DNA of 64,000 nucleotides from Ananas comosus (GCF_001540865.1 NC_033625.1:6180449-6244448), one strand, 5' to 3'; shown: positions 1-10,778, counted from the first letter of the stretch. The notes: a model not told the origin generated them from the letters alone. Made by a program: numbers and translations.

Positions 1-1047
1 TTAATTATTAATATATGTAAATAATTTAATTTAATATTTAGTATATCAAATAGTTGGATTTGGCGATGAATTGAATTTTTACGCTCGATTGCATTCGGGT
101 ATGGTTTTGGGTTTTGATTTATTTTTGGGTCCGGTTTTGGATTTTGCAAATTCATCTCGAAAATGACCCGTTGACATCGCTAGTCTAAACCCTTGGATGC
201 GAGGGTGTGAGATTTACATGCAATAGTTTGGTGTATGTACAACATTTCTCTTCTTTCCTCTGTATCTTAAAAGTGCTTATCTTATTAGAACTTTTTATGA
301 AAAAAAATTTGATTGAAAATGTAAAAATCTGGAATCTTCTAGTAATGATAATTGAGCTTAATCATTTTGGGCTAACGAGTTATTAATGTTAGCGGGCTGG
401 GTTTATTATATTTGGTACCAGAGCTGAATATCAGCCAAAAATATAAAGAGTTAAGTATTACACGGGATAAAATTGCTGCACCATGAGTTTTGTAGGAACT
501 TTTAGAATAATTTCGCTTGAAGAGAAGGATCTATTAAATTATTTAATAAGCACAGAAGTTAATAGGTTTAAAGGATTATTCTCCAGATTGTTGTTGAAGT
601 TAACCTACAGAAAAAGCTTGAGCGAGATCAATTTATATAAAACATCATAAAATAGAGATACATGCAAAACTAGACAACAATTAGGGCACCAAGTTTGCTT
701 AATTCAGTAGCCCTTGTATTTCAAACCGTTGGGTCCGGCCCAGGACAACTTGGGCTGGGCTTCGCGCAAATCTGAGATCCGTTTTGCGTAGCTTCTGATG
801 CAGACGGTCCGGCCTTAGAGTAAACGAAGAAGCTAGGCCGAGCCAAAGCTAGTCGAAATCAAGTCGATTAAGATTCGCGAGACGTGATTCTGATTGGGGT
901 TAAGTTAAAGTGCCATAATTTTGCGTTCGAGCGTCCGTTTTGGACGAACAGCCTAAATCCGAAAGCAACTTCTTTAAGCCCGACGCCCTCGGGTAAATGA
1001 TGAACTTAGACGTCATATTTGGGCCCAAATTCTATCGAATTAGCCTT
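1..1047. other. AT-rich intergenic DNA, no gene seen
   Basis: I see no coding exon or RNA gene here. Around 411-426 the sequence TTTGGTACCAGAGC resembles the tRNA-Met primer-binding site (TGGTATCAGAGC) that follows the 5' LTR of plant LTR retrotransposons, so the first 400 bases may be an eroded LTR. No matching second LTR or gag-pol coding sequence is visible in the window. Confidence 0.4.
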
Positions 1048-1055
1048 CTAGGCGT

Positions 1056-1444
1056 TAGGGATGTCAATGGGTATGGATACCCGAAATTTTATTCGAATCC
1101 GAATTCGAATGAAACGGATATATCCGATGCTAAATGGGTATGGATTTGGATATGGATATCAAAAATAGAAACCCGACGGATATGGATTCGAATATGGATT
1201 TTGACTGAACCCGACCCGAATCCGCATTTATTTTGTATTATATATAATATTTGAATTTGTATTTTAAAAATTTAGATTTAATATAATATATTTTAAAATA
1301 TTGAAAAAAAGAAATAATTGTTTCGGGTTCAAATTTTGGGATTCGGGTTCGGGTTCGGGTTCGGGTTTCGGATTTCGGATTTTTGGTTGGGTTCGGATTT
1401 GGATATAGATTTTTCGTCCCGAATCCGACCCGTTGACATCTCTA
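1056..1444. mobile_element. hAT-like non-autonomous element (family D, copy 1)
   Basis: Terminal inverted repeats TAGGGATGTCAATGGGT at the left and its near-complement ending GTTGACATCTCTA at the right enclose runs of GGGTTC/CCGAA-type sequence. The flanks carry an 8-bp target duplication CTAGGCG(T/C) at 1048-1055 and 1445-1452, one base different. An 8-bp duplication is the hallmark of the hAT superfamily. No transposase is present. Other copies lie near 9.5-10.7 kb, 26.9-27.3 kb and 35.4 kb. Confidence 0.75.
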
Positions 1445-1749
1445 CTAGGCGCTAGCTTTAGTTATTTTTTTCACTATTTTAGAAAAAAAATATTTTATTC
1501 CATTCTTGANATTTAGATTTAATATAATATATTTTAAAATATTGAAAAAAAGAAATAATTGTGATTTTTAAAATCCATCGGGTTCGGGTTCGGGTTCGGG
1601 TTCGGGTTCGGGTCTCTGGTTTGGAGTTGGGTTCTGGTTCGGATTTTTGAAAATCCGTCCCGAATCCGACCCGTTGACATCTCTACTAGGCGCTAGCTTT
1701 AGTTATTTTTTTCACTATTTTAGAAAAAAAATATTTTATTCCATTCTTG
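1270..1749. repeat. 240-bp tandem duplication joined by a single N
   Basis: Two near-identical units of about 240 bp (1270-1509 and 1511-1749) contain the right part of the hAT-like element plus its right flank; they differ mainly in the GGGTTC-rich stretch. A single N at 1510 sits exactly at the junction, so this could be an unresolved contig overlap rather than a real duplication. Confidence 0.75.
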
Positions 1750-2065
1750 ACTTATTAGAATTGGGTTAGATTTTTTTGAATCCGTCTTGATTTGACGAGT
1801 ATTACAATAACTTAGGATTTTTTGTTTTTCACTATGTGTGAAAAGTTCTAGCTCAAAGGGTCTAAGATTTACGCAATCGCAGATTTTGGAGCTTTGCTTT
1901 TGAAAGAGGTTTTTTTGATCGCAGATTTTATGTTTGCTTTTGAAATCCTAACAACACAGTCCGTTGCTTGATCAATTCCTACGTCATCTACTTCTCAAAA
2001 TCGGAACCGTTGAAGAGAATGAATGGGAACGAATTTTACGGTAACTTGTAACAGCTCTGCTCAGA

Positions 2066-2580
2066 CACTACAACAGACTTAGGTTATAGGGACGCATGTT
2101 TGGGATACTTTTATGTAAGTGTCCCATTTATGCCAAAATTTTTTAAAAAATATACTAATGCCTAAATATAAAGCCCAATCCAACCAAAAATAAAATGTTG
2201 CTCTACTCAACCCACCCCACCCAGCCCGTTTGGTCCGATTACAAATAAAAAAGAAAAAAAAAAAGAAAAATCGATTATCATCTTCCCTTCTTCCCTCACT
2301 CAATCCACTGAAATTCTAGACGAAGAGCCCTTCCCTCTCCTCCTCCTCCGCCAGCACAGCAACGAGATAGAGTTCCGGCGGTTGCTAAATGCTTAAATAA
2401 GTATTAGTAAACTAGCAGCACTCTTTTTAGTTTATAGCGACACTCTTTAACTGTCACTATATACCTAACGACCCCACATATAGCAACACTTTAAAAAGTG
2501 TCGGTAATTTAGCCAGCAGCACTTTTTTTAACATGTACCGATATTTAAAAATGTCGCTATAGACCGTCTTTGTTGTAGTG
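2066..2580. mobile_element. Non-autonomous CACTA (EnSpm) element, copy 1
   Basis: The element begins CACTACAACA and ends TGTTGTAGTG, the CACTA-type terminal inverted repeat. Subterminal repeats of the type GTGTCGGTAA / TGTCGCTATAG flank a short GC-richer core of captured or ancestral sequence. The same element recurs at 11069-11570 and, in inverted orientation, at 50141-50651. No transposase is encoded. Confidence 0.8.
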
Positions 2581-2814
2581 AAATAACATTGACAAACAAA
2601 CATGATCATCATTAAATAGGAGTTGGGCCAATCAATTATTAGTGGATTCGAATCCAAATTGCTGCTAAGGAAACGTGGTGTGTTGGGATTTGTAGCCACA
2701 CCACACCAAATATTTCCAGCTGTTTGCTGAGATAAAATTCGCTCTGGATTAGTATTAGCACGTGCAATTATTATTTAAGCATTTGTTGCCTCTCTTAGTA
2801 ATTTGCGAATTATT

Positions 2815-2990
2815 TTCGAATTATTAAAAATTTGAATAAAAATAGCCCATATAAATTATGTATTCGAATAATTGGTGAACGCATTTTTTAAGCCGTATTT
2901 TTTAACAAATTTAAAAAATAGGTTACAAATTTTATCCGTATTATATCCATACCAAATTTTTGCCGAATCCGAATTAACTAACTATGTTTG
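2815..2990. repeat. Dispersed repeat shared with 54415-54580
   Basis: This stretch (containing TTGGTGAACG, TTTTTAGCCGTATTTTT-like and GAATTAACTAACTATG motifs) is a diverged copy of 54415-54580 in the same orientation. Both copies end at the same motif GAATTAACTAACTATG, suggesting a defined repeat boundary. I cannot place it in a transposon family; nothing in it looks coding. Confidence 0.5.
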
Positions 2991-3059
2991 TTGCTTCTGC
3001 AGATGAACAGAATTAGAATTATCTGTGCTCTTACAAGCATAGATACCTACGTACTTCTA

Positions 3060-3300
3060 AGTCGTTTTCAATGCTGAAAATTTTGAATTAATGATTGGCT
3101 CCAGTAGACTTAATCTAACGTATTTAAAATATCTTAAAAAATAAATTTTATAATTCTTTAATATCATTTATCTGGTGATTGAAAGAATTCAAAATCAATA
3201 ATTTTTAATGATTGACGTATATTTTTTGCAAGTTTAACTATGTAAAAGTATCCAAATCAGATAAACCTTTGTATCAAAATTTCTTATACAATCTACAGCA
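3060..3300. repeat. Decayed fragment of family-B element
   Basis: It follows the left half of the family-B elements base by base with many substitutions: a GTCGTTTTCAATG block, ATTGGCTCCAGTAGACTTAATC, then the TATTTAAAATATCT, ATCATTTATCTGGTGATTGAAAG and final GCAAGTTTAACTATG blocks. Both hairpin ends are missing. The rest of 2581-4140 has only AT-rich DNA without recognisable features. Confidence 0.5.
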
Positions 3301-4155
3301 ACATTAATATCTCTGATAAAAATTTTAGTACTATATCATTACTTTTTATAATATTCTGATGATGATAACTGTCAAGGAAATAAATTTTTTTTATTTACCT
3401 CAAATGATAGTTTCCTCATCATGTTAATCATATTATTCATATCAACAATGTAATTGTACTTTCTGTCACGATGTTTCGATTTCAGAAGACGATTTTTTTC
3501 TCGTGGTAGAAAAAATGGGATTAGTGATCCGCTTATATTTTCAATAACCCATAATTAATTGGTTAAATTTTATCCTTTTTGAATTATTCTTTTGGATCAG
3601 TCACTTAAGAACTTTGGTCACTAGTAGTGTATAAAGGGATTAATTTCAACAGATCCCTGTAAATATAGTAAATGATAAACATGTCCCTACAAAGTTCAAC
3701 TTTCATATGTTGTACTCGTAAAAGTCCCGTGTTTTCAAATATGTTTCTGCTGTTAGAGTCCGCTAGAAAAATTTAGTTAACCATAAGTTAAATATTTAAT
3801 TATAGTTAGTTTTTGACATTTTTATCTTTTATATTATACTGTTATGATTTTTGAAGGAATATATTTGTGATGACAAAATTAAAAATATAAATAGTTTTCT
3901 AACGGTAACAAATCAGAGAGATATATTTAAAAATATCAGGACTTTTGTAGGGACAATATATGAAAATTGAACTTTGTAAGAATATATTTGTCATTCACTA
4001 TATTTGCAGGAACCTATATAAAATTAATCCTAAAAAAAAAAAAACTAAGAAGGAAAATATTTTTGTGGTAGAAAAAATCCAATAGTTATCTCTGCTCTCT
4101 CTTATATAGGAATAATTTTTAAAAATCAAAATACCTTTTTAATAAACATTCACAA

Positions 4156-4301
4156 TTTTTTTTTTTTTTTTTGAGAGATAGATAGTATGCTACTCGTCTT
4201 GTTTATTTCATTAAGAAATAAATTTAGCTGAAAATATGAATCAACTAGAATTCGAACACTAACCATCAAATCTTTTACCACTTGCGCTAGGGACAGTCGG
4301 T
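4156..4301 (-). mobile_element. tRNA-derived SINE, copy 1
   Basis: Reading on the minus strand the element starts ACCGACTGTCCC, has a GTGG/TTCGAATTC promoter-like region (tRNA A and B boxes), a conserved tail with AAATAAACAAGACGAGTAG, and ends in a poly-A tract. It is bounded by direct repeats CATTCACAA at 4147-4155 and 4302-4310, a typical target-site duplication of a retroposed SINE. Confidence 0.85.
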
Positions 4302-4590
4302 CATTCACAACTGTTAGTCAAAGGCAACTAGTAGTTTCACAGTTTTTTCTCTTCACATAAATCATTTAGAGCGAGCTAGCTAGAAATACTAATCCTACAT
4401 ATGCATGCAAATCGATTTCATTAATTCGTATAATTACACCTCTTGATATGAGATAGAGGATCACGATCGATACTTAACTTCCTATAGTCGAGAATAAATC
4501 TTTTTTTTTTTTTTTGAAAGGCGAATAAAGTATTAATTATTGTTAAATCATACATAATGAGACAGAGAAGGGTGGATGATCGATCGGTCT

Positions 4591-4592
4591 CG

Positions 4593-4632
<40 letters not shown>
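4591..4632. repeat. (TA)n(GA)n microsatellite
   Basis: A TA dinucleotide run passes directly into a GA run. It forms the left border of the family-A element that follows. Confidence 0.9.
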
Positions 4633-4858
4633 TAGGGTTAGAATACTTGTAAAAGTATCATGGGGGTGATACTTGTGTGTTTTTAGCCCTTGGATGGAGA
4701 GATGTGAGGTTGAGATGATGGTGGTAGGTGGTGGTAGGTGGTGGTAGGTGAAATAGTGTTTAATCCAAGGGCCATTAATAATCAAAAAGTAGATCCAATG
4801 GTTTAAAACCTAATAGCACCATGATGATGATACTTGTAAAAGTATCATAGCTCAACTC

Positions 4859-4859
<1 letters not shown>
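4633..4859. mobile_element. (TA)n-flanked inverted-repeat element, family A (variant)
   Basis: Both ends carry the same hairpin cassette around ACTTGTAAAAGTATCAT; the interior keeps the family-A layout (TTAGCCCTTGGATGGAGAG ... GTAGATCCAATGG) but the usual GGGCCCC block is replaced by three GGTGGTAGGT repeats. It lies between TA runs at 4593-4612 and 4860-4884. Confidence 0.65.
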
Positions 4860-4891
<32 letters not shown>

Positions 4892-5105
4892 AGGACAATT
4901 CATGCATGTAGTTAGAACTATACTTTCATTGTTAGAATAGTACGTAGCAAACCACTTTATTCGATAGCGAAGCACAATTAGTGGTGTCTCTCAAAACAAT
5001 CATGAATTAATGTATAGAATAATATATACTTTTAAGTACAAATTCTTTTGTTAATTTTTTTTGTCTAAGTAAACCATTTAAGTTGCTTCTAACCTACCAT
5101 CATTA

Positions 5106-5264
5106 TTTTTTTTTTTTTATGTGAGAGATAGATAGCACGCTACCCGTTTTATTTATTTCATTTAGAAATAAACTTAGATAGAAATATGAATCAACTGGGA
5201 TTTGAACTTAAGTCTCGGGTACCAATCACCAAGCCCTTTGTCACTTGCTCTAGGAACAGTCGGT
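5106..5264 (-). mobile_element. tRNA-derived SINE, copy 2
   Basis: Same SINE as at 4156-4301, minus strand, with a poly-A tail at the left and ACCGACTG at the right. A perfect 15-bp target duplication AACCTACCATCATTA is present at 5091-5105 and 5265-5279, which fixes the ends and shows a fairly recent insertion. Confidence 0.9.
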
Positions 5265-5279
5265 AACCTACCATCATTA

Positions 5280-6340
5280 ATTGATGTGTTATAGCACCGT
5301 TGAATATCAAATTAATTTTTGTGAGAGGTTATATTTTCCGTGTTACTAGCGGTTAGGGATATTGCAACATTTGATCATGCACAAAGATTCCAAGCATGTA
5401 TAGGTTTGAGCAATTCAAATGCATGTTTATTTTAATTGTTATGAATCATCTAAGAGCTAGTGCTTTAAAAATATGGATTGAAATTGTTAGGATTTGATTA
5501 GATTTGAAGTTGATTTTTTAGTTGGATAAGAATTAATATTTAAATCTGTTGGAGATAAATTAAAAATTAAATATTAATTAGAATATAAATTATAAATATT
5601 TAAATCTATTAAAAATAAACTACATATAAATATAAATATTATTTAGAGTAGAAATCCCAATTATCTTACGATATGGGTATATTTTGGGTGTAGCTTTATA
5701 TATAGCTTCATGTATGTAAATTAGTAAATGAGCCTAGGTAGTGTACAGATGAGAGAGAGCCTTTTATGGCGGTGATCATACCATGGAGAAGTTTAGCCCC
5801 GGTTGTATGCATCTAGTGCACGGGTGCATGTGAGAGAGAAAAAGAGAGAGTTGTCTTATTGTGAGTTTATAAAAGACGAGAGAAGGATAAGAGAGATTTA
5901 AAAAGCGGGTCAAATTATAGTTACTTATGCAGAAGAGAAGTCAGGTGTAATCTTTTCTTATTTAATAAATCATATTTGATCCGCATATTGTTTATTTAGT
6001 TTTCTTTCTCACTTTTATAATTGTATCAGTTTTTACTGAGGAGACATGTTTATAGTAAAAATTCGATTCGACATTTTCGTTGCAGAATCCTAACAACTGG
6101 TACCGGATCAACAGTAGCCGGTACTAGGGCGAGTGCCGGATTCCCAACAGAAATAATCCTTTAAACAAGATTTGAGCCTCTGAATATCATCATTTAATTA
6201 CTTGTGCACATGACTTTCCAAACATCATTTTAAATTTATTTTTTCTTCTTACTTAGTCCTAGGGGACCACTATTAACATAACCGGGGATCACTATCATCC
6301 TAACCGCACATCTCTTCATCCAATAATTGAAAACTTATGA
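5280..6340. other. Intergenic DNA with possible LTR remnant
   Basis: No exon is recognisable. The 5690-6090 part has a TATA-like ATATATAGC, purine-rich runs and a T-rich end followed by ACTGGTACCGGATC near 6097-6112, which resembles an LTR end followed by a tRNA-Met-type primer-binding site. I found no second LTR or internal coding region, so an old solo or truncated LTR is only a possibility. Confidence 0.3.
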
Positions 6341-6354
6341 GTATAAAAAGGGGT

Positions 6355-6905
6355 TATACGCATAAGAGTATTGCGTCTGGGGTGCTTTTGGAAGCACGGA
6401 GCACTCCGTGCTTCCAAGTTGTTTTCGATGTTGGGACTTTCGAATCGACGATCGGCTCCGTTAGACTTGATCTAGAGTATTTGAAGTATCTAGAAAATAA
6501 ATTTCGCGATTTTTTGATATCATTTGCCTAGTGATCGAAGAGGCTCAAAATCAACGGCTGAAAATAAAAATCTTACAAAATATGATGATATGATATTAAA
6601 ATTTTAGATCAAAGTTATTGATCTTGTTTTATATGGTATAAATAATTTTCTATCAAAATTTCATGTGATTTGGATATTTCTACACCGTTAAACTTGCAAA
6701 CGGCTCACCACGGCCATTAAAATTATTGATTTTGAGCCTCTTCGATCACTAGGCAAATAATATCGAAAAATCACGAAATTTATTTTCTAGGTACTTGAAA
6801 TACTCTAGATCAACTCTAACGGAGCCGATCGTCGATTCGAAAGTCCGAACATCGAAAACAACTTGGAAGCACGGAGGGCTCCGTGCTTCCAGAAGCATAC
6901 CAGCC

Positions 6906-6908
<3 letters not shown>
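6355..6908. mobile_element. Inverted-repeat element, family B, copy 1
   Basis: About 550 bp with long inverted ends. The left hairpin cassette GGAAGCACGGAG is repeated at the right as GGAAGCACGGAGGG. Interior landmarks are CGATCGGCTCCGTTAGA, TTTGCCTAGTGATCGAAG and a near-complement of these in the right half. The right edge meets a long TA run (6909-6944). A translated frame across the left half (6337-6531) is only TIR sequence, not a gene. Confidence 0.75.
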
Positions 6909-6944
<36 letters not shown>

Positions 6945-6947
<3 letters not shown>

Positions 6948-7160
6948 AGAATTGAGCTCCTATGCTTTTAAAAGTACCAAGTTATTGGTGCTTGTAGATT
7001 TTTAGCCATTGAATTAAGAGATATACGGTTAGAATGATGTGGGCCCCCTAGGGTTTAGTGGGTGGTTGGTTGAATAGTATAATCTAATGGTTGAAAATGA
7101 TACGAGGAGTAGATCTAACGGTAAAAAACTTACAAGCACCATAGCTGGACTCTATATATA
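6945..7160. mobile_element. (TA)n-flanked inverted-repeat element, family A
   Basis: About 215 bp between two TA microsatellites. The interior contains the family-A signature GTGGGCCCCCTAGGGTTT and GGTTGGTTGAATAGTATAAT; left cassette AAAGTACCAAG..., right end ACAAGCACCATAGCTGGAC. No coding capacity. Confidence 0.75.
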
Positions 7161-7171
7161 TATATATATAT

Positions 7172-7730
7172 ATATAGAGTCCAGCTAGTCTCCTATACTA
7201 TCTATAGTACCGGAGCTCCGGTTCTATAGTCCCGTTTTCGATCTTAGGGTGTTCAAATCAACGATCCACACCGTTAAAACTGATCTAGGGTATTTAAAGT
7301 TTTTAGAAATAAAATTTTATATTTTTTCGACATAGTTTACTTTATGATCAAATTATTTCAAAATTGTTATTTTTCAATGGCTGCTATGGCGAGTTTGGAG
7401 TTTAACGGTGTAGAAGAAACTAAATTTCTTCAAATTTTGATAGAACATACTTTAAACTATCTAGATTAATGTTAACATTCTTGATCTTGAATTTAAAAGT
7501 CATATGCTCAAATTTTAAAGATTATTTAATTTTCACTGTCCATTTTGACATAATTTATTTACTAAGTAAACGATATCGAAAAAAACTAAAATTTTATTCT
7601 TAAGAACTTTATATACCCTAGATCATATTTAATAGTGTGGATCGTTAATTTGAACACTCTGAGATCGAAAACAAGACTATAGTACCGTAGCTCCGATACT
7701 GTAAATAGTATAATAGCCTAATTCTATATA
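7172..7730. mobile_element. (TA)n-flanked inverted-repeat element, family B, copy 2
   Basis: The interior is a diverged family-B body (CGATCCACACCGTTAAA ... TAGTGTGGATCGTTAAT). The end cassette here is ATAGTACCGGAGCTCCGG at the left and its counterpart near 7680-7705 at the right. Both edges abut TA runs. Confidence 0.75.
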
Positions 7731-7742
7731 TATATATATATA

Positions 7743-7973
7743 TAGTCCGGCTACTATGCTATTAATAGCATAAAGCACTTGGTGTTACCAAGTTTTCTGC
7801 CATTAGATCTATCCTTTTAATCATTTTCACCTGTTAGATTATACTATTCAACTAACCACCTACTCAACTCTAGGGGGCCCACATCATCCTAACCATACAT
7901 CTCTTAATCCAATGGCCAAAAACTTGGTAGCACTAATGACTTGGTGCTATTAATAGCATAGTAGCCTAGTTAT
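7743..7973. mobile_element. (TA)n-flanked inverted-repeat element, family A
   Basis: Family-A body in reverse orientation relative to the 6945 copy (TAGGGGGCCCACATCATCC). Ends carry the cassette GCTATTAATAGCA in both inverted arms. The right TA run leads directly into the assembly gap at 7987. Confidence 0.75.
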
Positions 7974-7986
7974 ATATATATATATA

Positions 7987-8925
7987 NNNNNNNNNNNNNN
8001 NNNNNNNNNNNNNNNNNNNNNNNNNNNNNNNNNNNNNNNNNNNNNNNNNNNNNNNNNNNNNNNNNNNNNNNNNNNNNNNNNNNNNNNNNNNNNNNNNNNN
8101 NNNNNNNNNNNNNNNNNNNNNNNNNNNNNNNNNNNNNNNNNNNNNNNNNNNNNNNNNNNNNNNNNNNNNNNNNNNNNNNNNNNNNNNNNNNNNNNNNNNN
8201 NNNNNNNNNNNNNNNNNNNNNNNNNNNNNNNNNNNNNNNNNNNNNNNNNNNNNNNNNNNNNNNNNNNNNNNNNNNNNNNNNNNNNNNNNNNNNNNNNNNN
8301 NNNNNNNNNNNNNNNNNNNNNNNNNNNNNNNNNNNNNNNNNNNNNNNNNNNNNNNNNNNNNNNNNNNNNNNNNNNNNNNNNNNNNNNNNNNNNNNNNNNN
8401 NNNNNNNNNNNNNNNNNNNNNNNNNNNNNNNNNNNNNNNNNNNNNNNNNNNNNNNNNNNNNNNNNNNNNNNNNNNNNNNNNNNNNNNNNNNNNNNNNNNN
8501 NNNNNNNNNNNNNNNNNNNNNNNNNNNNNNNNNNNNNNNNNNNNNNNNNNNNNNNNNNNNNNNNNNNNNNNNNNNNNNNNNNNNNNNNNNNNNNNNNNNN
8601 NNNNNNNNNNNNNNNNNNNNNNNNNNNNNNNNNNNNNNNNNNNNNNNNNNNNNNNNNNNNNNNNNNNNNNNNNNNNNNNNNNNNNNNNNNNNNNNNNNNN
8701 NNNNNNNNNNNNNNNNNNNNNNNNNNNNNNNNNNNNNNNNNNNNNNNNNNNNNNNNNNNNNNNNNNNNNNNNNNNNNNNNNNNNNNNNNNNNNNNNNNNN
8801 NNNNNNNNNNNNNNNNNNNNNNNNNNNNNNNNNNNNNNNNNNNNNNNNNNNNNNNNNNNNNNNNNNNNNNNNNNNNNNNNNNNNNNNNNNNNNNNNNNNN
8901 NNNNNNNNNNNNNNNNNNNNNNNNN
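7987..8925. other. Assembly gap (939 N)
   Basis: A continuous run of N. It is flanked by TA microsatellites belonging to family-A elements on both sides, so the gap probably formed at a collapsed TA/inverted-repeat structure. Any open frame across it is meaningless. Confidence 1.
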
Positions 8926-8930
8926 TAGCT

Positions 8931-8934
<4 letters not shown>

Positions 8935-9009
<75 letters not shown>
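8935..9009. repeat. (TA)n(GA)n microsatellite
   Basis: TA run followed by an unbroken GA run, forming the left border of the next family-A element. Confidence 0.95.
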
Positions 9010-9012
<3 letters not shown>

Positions 9013-9237
9013 TAGGCTGGAATACTATCAATAGCACCAAGCTATTGGTGCTATTGATTTTTTAGCTCTTGGATTAAGAAATGGGTGGTTAATTAGGATG
9101 ATGTGGGCCCCCTAAGGTTGAGTGAGTGGTTGGTTGAATAGTATAATCTAACGGATAAAAATAATCAAAGTGTTAAATCTAATGGTGGAAAACTCGATAG
9201 CACCAAATTCTTGGTGCTATTGATAGTACCCCAGCCG

Positions 9238-9238
<1 letters not shown>
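9010..9238. mobile_element. (TA)n-flanked inverted-repeat element, family A
   Basis: Family-A body (GTGGGCCCCCTAAGG, GGTTGGTTGAATAGTAT). Ends carry the cassette CTATCAATAGCACCAAG, matching between left (9023-9060) and right (9195-9230) arms. Bordered right by a TA run at 9239-9281. Confidence 0.75.
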
Positions 9239-9286
<48 letters not shown>

Positions 9287-9340
9287 GGTTAATTGCACCA
9301 TTAATTCATCACCAATTTTTAGTTGGTTTTCAAATTGCAG

Positions 9341-9482
9341 CATGCACATATAAGAATGGATGGATGCCGGAGAAGGTGGGGATGCATGGCTAGCCCAGAA
9401 GAGCATCTAATTTATATTGCCGATGCTGCTGCCAGCAGATCTGGATCTGGTGAAAGCGTCGGCACCAGATCCGATGAGGAGG
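9341..9482 (+). pseudogene. Exon-like fragment of unidentified gene, cut at an N
   Basis: A canonical-looking acceptor (TTTTCAAATTGCAG, ending 9340) is followed by 142 bases of balanced base composition, unlike the AT-rich surroundings. One frame reads MASPEEHLIYIADAAASRSG and continues ESVGTRSDEE until the isolated N at 9483, after which the sequence is transposon DNA. I do not recognise the protein. It may be a gene relic, a captured exon, or a real exon whose continuation was lost at a contig join. Confidence 0.3.
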
Positions 9483-9483
9483 N

Positions 9484-9545
9484 TAATATTTTAAAATATA
9501 TTATATTAAATCTAAATTCTTAAAATGCAAATTCAAATATAACAT

Positions 9546-9583
<38 letters not shown>

Positions 9584-9795
9584 ATGTTATATTTGAATTT
9601 GCATTTTAAGAATTTAGATTTGATATAATATATTTTAAAATATTAAAAAGAGAAATAATTGTTTCATGTTTGGATTTTCAGGTTCACGTTTCGGATTTTT
9701 GGTCAGGTTCATATTTGGATATGAATTTTTAAAATCCGTCGGATTAGGATTTGGGTGCGGGTTCGGGTTTGATTTTTTAAAAATCTGTCCCGAAT

Positions 9796-9840
<45 letters not shown>

Positions 9841-10470
9841 TTACATTATATTATAAGGCTAAATTACATAAAACCTTCTGTCAAAATCCGATTTTTCACT
9901 TTCTCCCCCTATAATTTAAAAACCTACACTTTGCCTCCTTATAAAATTAAAAAAGTTCACAGGAAGGGTACGGTGTGTAAAATGACCATTTTGCCTCTCA
10001 TCATTTTCGTTTCCTCCATCATCTTCCTCAACCGCCGTCTCGATCGGCCGCGATTCACATCTCGATCGACCGCGATTTCTCTTCAATTTCTTCTCCACCT
10101 GCTCCCCTTCTCCTTCTGCACCCTCGCCGCCCCTCGATTTCGGCGATAGTAGGGAGGAAATCGAGGTGGGCGTTGGTGGAGAGGTAGGCAAGGGCAACGA
10201 GGGCGAAGGCGAGGCGGCGGAGGAGGGCGAAGGCAATGTGGGCGAGGGCGAGGCAGTGGAGGAGGGCAAGGCGGCGAGCCGGAGGGAGGCGAAGCAACAG
10301 GGAAGAGGGCAGAGGGTATTTTTGGTATAAAAAAATAGTTTATAATAGAACTCTAACGGTAGGGGGTGAAGTGCACATTTTTTATTTTACAAGGGGACAA
10401 AGTGTAGGTTTTTAAATGACAGGGGGAAGTGAAAAATCGAATTTTGACAGGGGGAATTTCTGTAATTTAG

Positions 10471-10534
<64 letters not shown>

Positions 10535-10735
10535 GTAAAATAAATTCGGGTTCCAGTCAGGTTCGGGTTTGGGTCAGATACAGTCAAAATCTATATCTGA
10601 ATCCATATATATCTGTCAAGTTTTTATTTTTGATATTCATATTCGGAACCATATTTGTTTAGTATCGAATAAATTCGTTCCGTTTGGATCGGATTCGAAT
10701 AAAACTTCGGATATATTTATCCATTGGCATCCCTT
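9484..10735. mobile_element. Disrupted hAT-like element (family D, copy 2)
   Basis: The outer segments match family D: GGGTTCGGGTTTGAT-type sequence left of 9800 and the right arm from 10541, ending in CCATTGGCATCCCT near 10733. The left part (9484-9650) is folded into a near-perfect palindrome around a TA run. A 616-bp MULE-like element is inserted at 9857-10472. Confidence 0.6.
9857..10472. mobile_element. MULE-like element with GC-rich core (family C, copy 1)
   Basis: It begins GGCTAAATTAC and ends GTAATTTAGCC, with inverted arms of about 110 bp containing CACTTTGCC and TACACTTTG motifs. The core (about 9990-10300) is GC-rich and reads open in several frames on both strands, as expected of a captured gene fragment rather than a gene. 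It sits inside a family-D element and TA runs, so no clean target duplication is readable for this copy. Confidence 0.75.
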
Positions 10736-10778
10736 CATGTGGTCTTGCAAGCCTTTAAGCTAAGAAATTGATGGGATT

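Noticed and set aside
411..426. Intact LTR retrotransposon starting here
   Set aside because: Only a primer-binding-site-like motif is present; no second LTR, gag or pol sequence was found in the window.
6337..6531. 64-codon frame containing TFESTIGSVRLDLEYLKYLE
   Set aside because: It spans the terminal part of a family-B element that recurs several times in the window with changes that break the frame.
7950..8933. 327-codon open frame across the gap
   Set aside because: It consists of N characters flanked by TA repeats, so it has no information.
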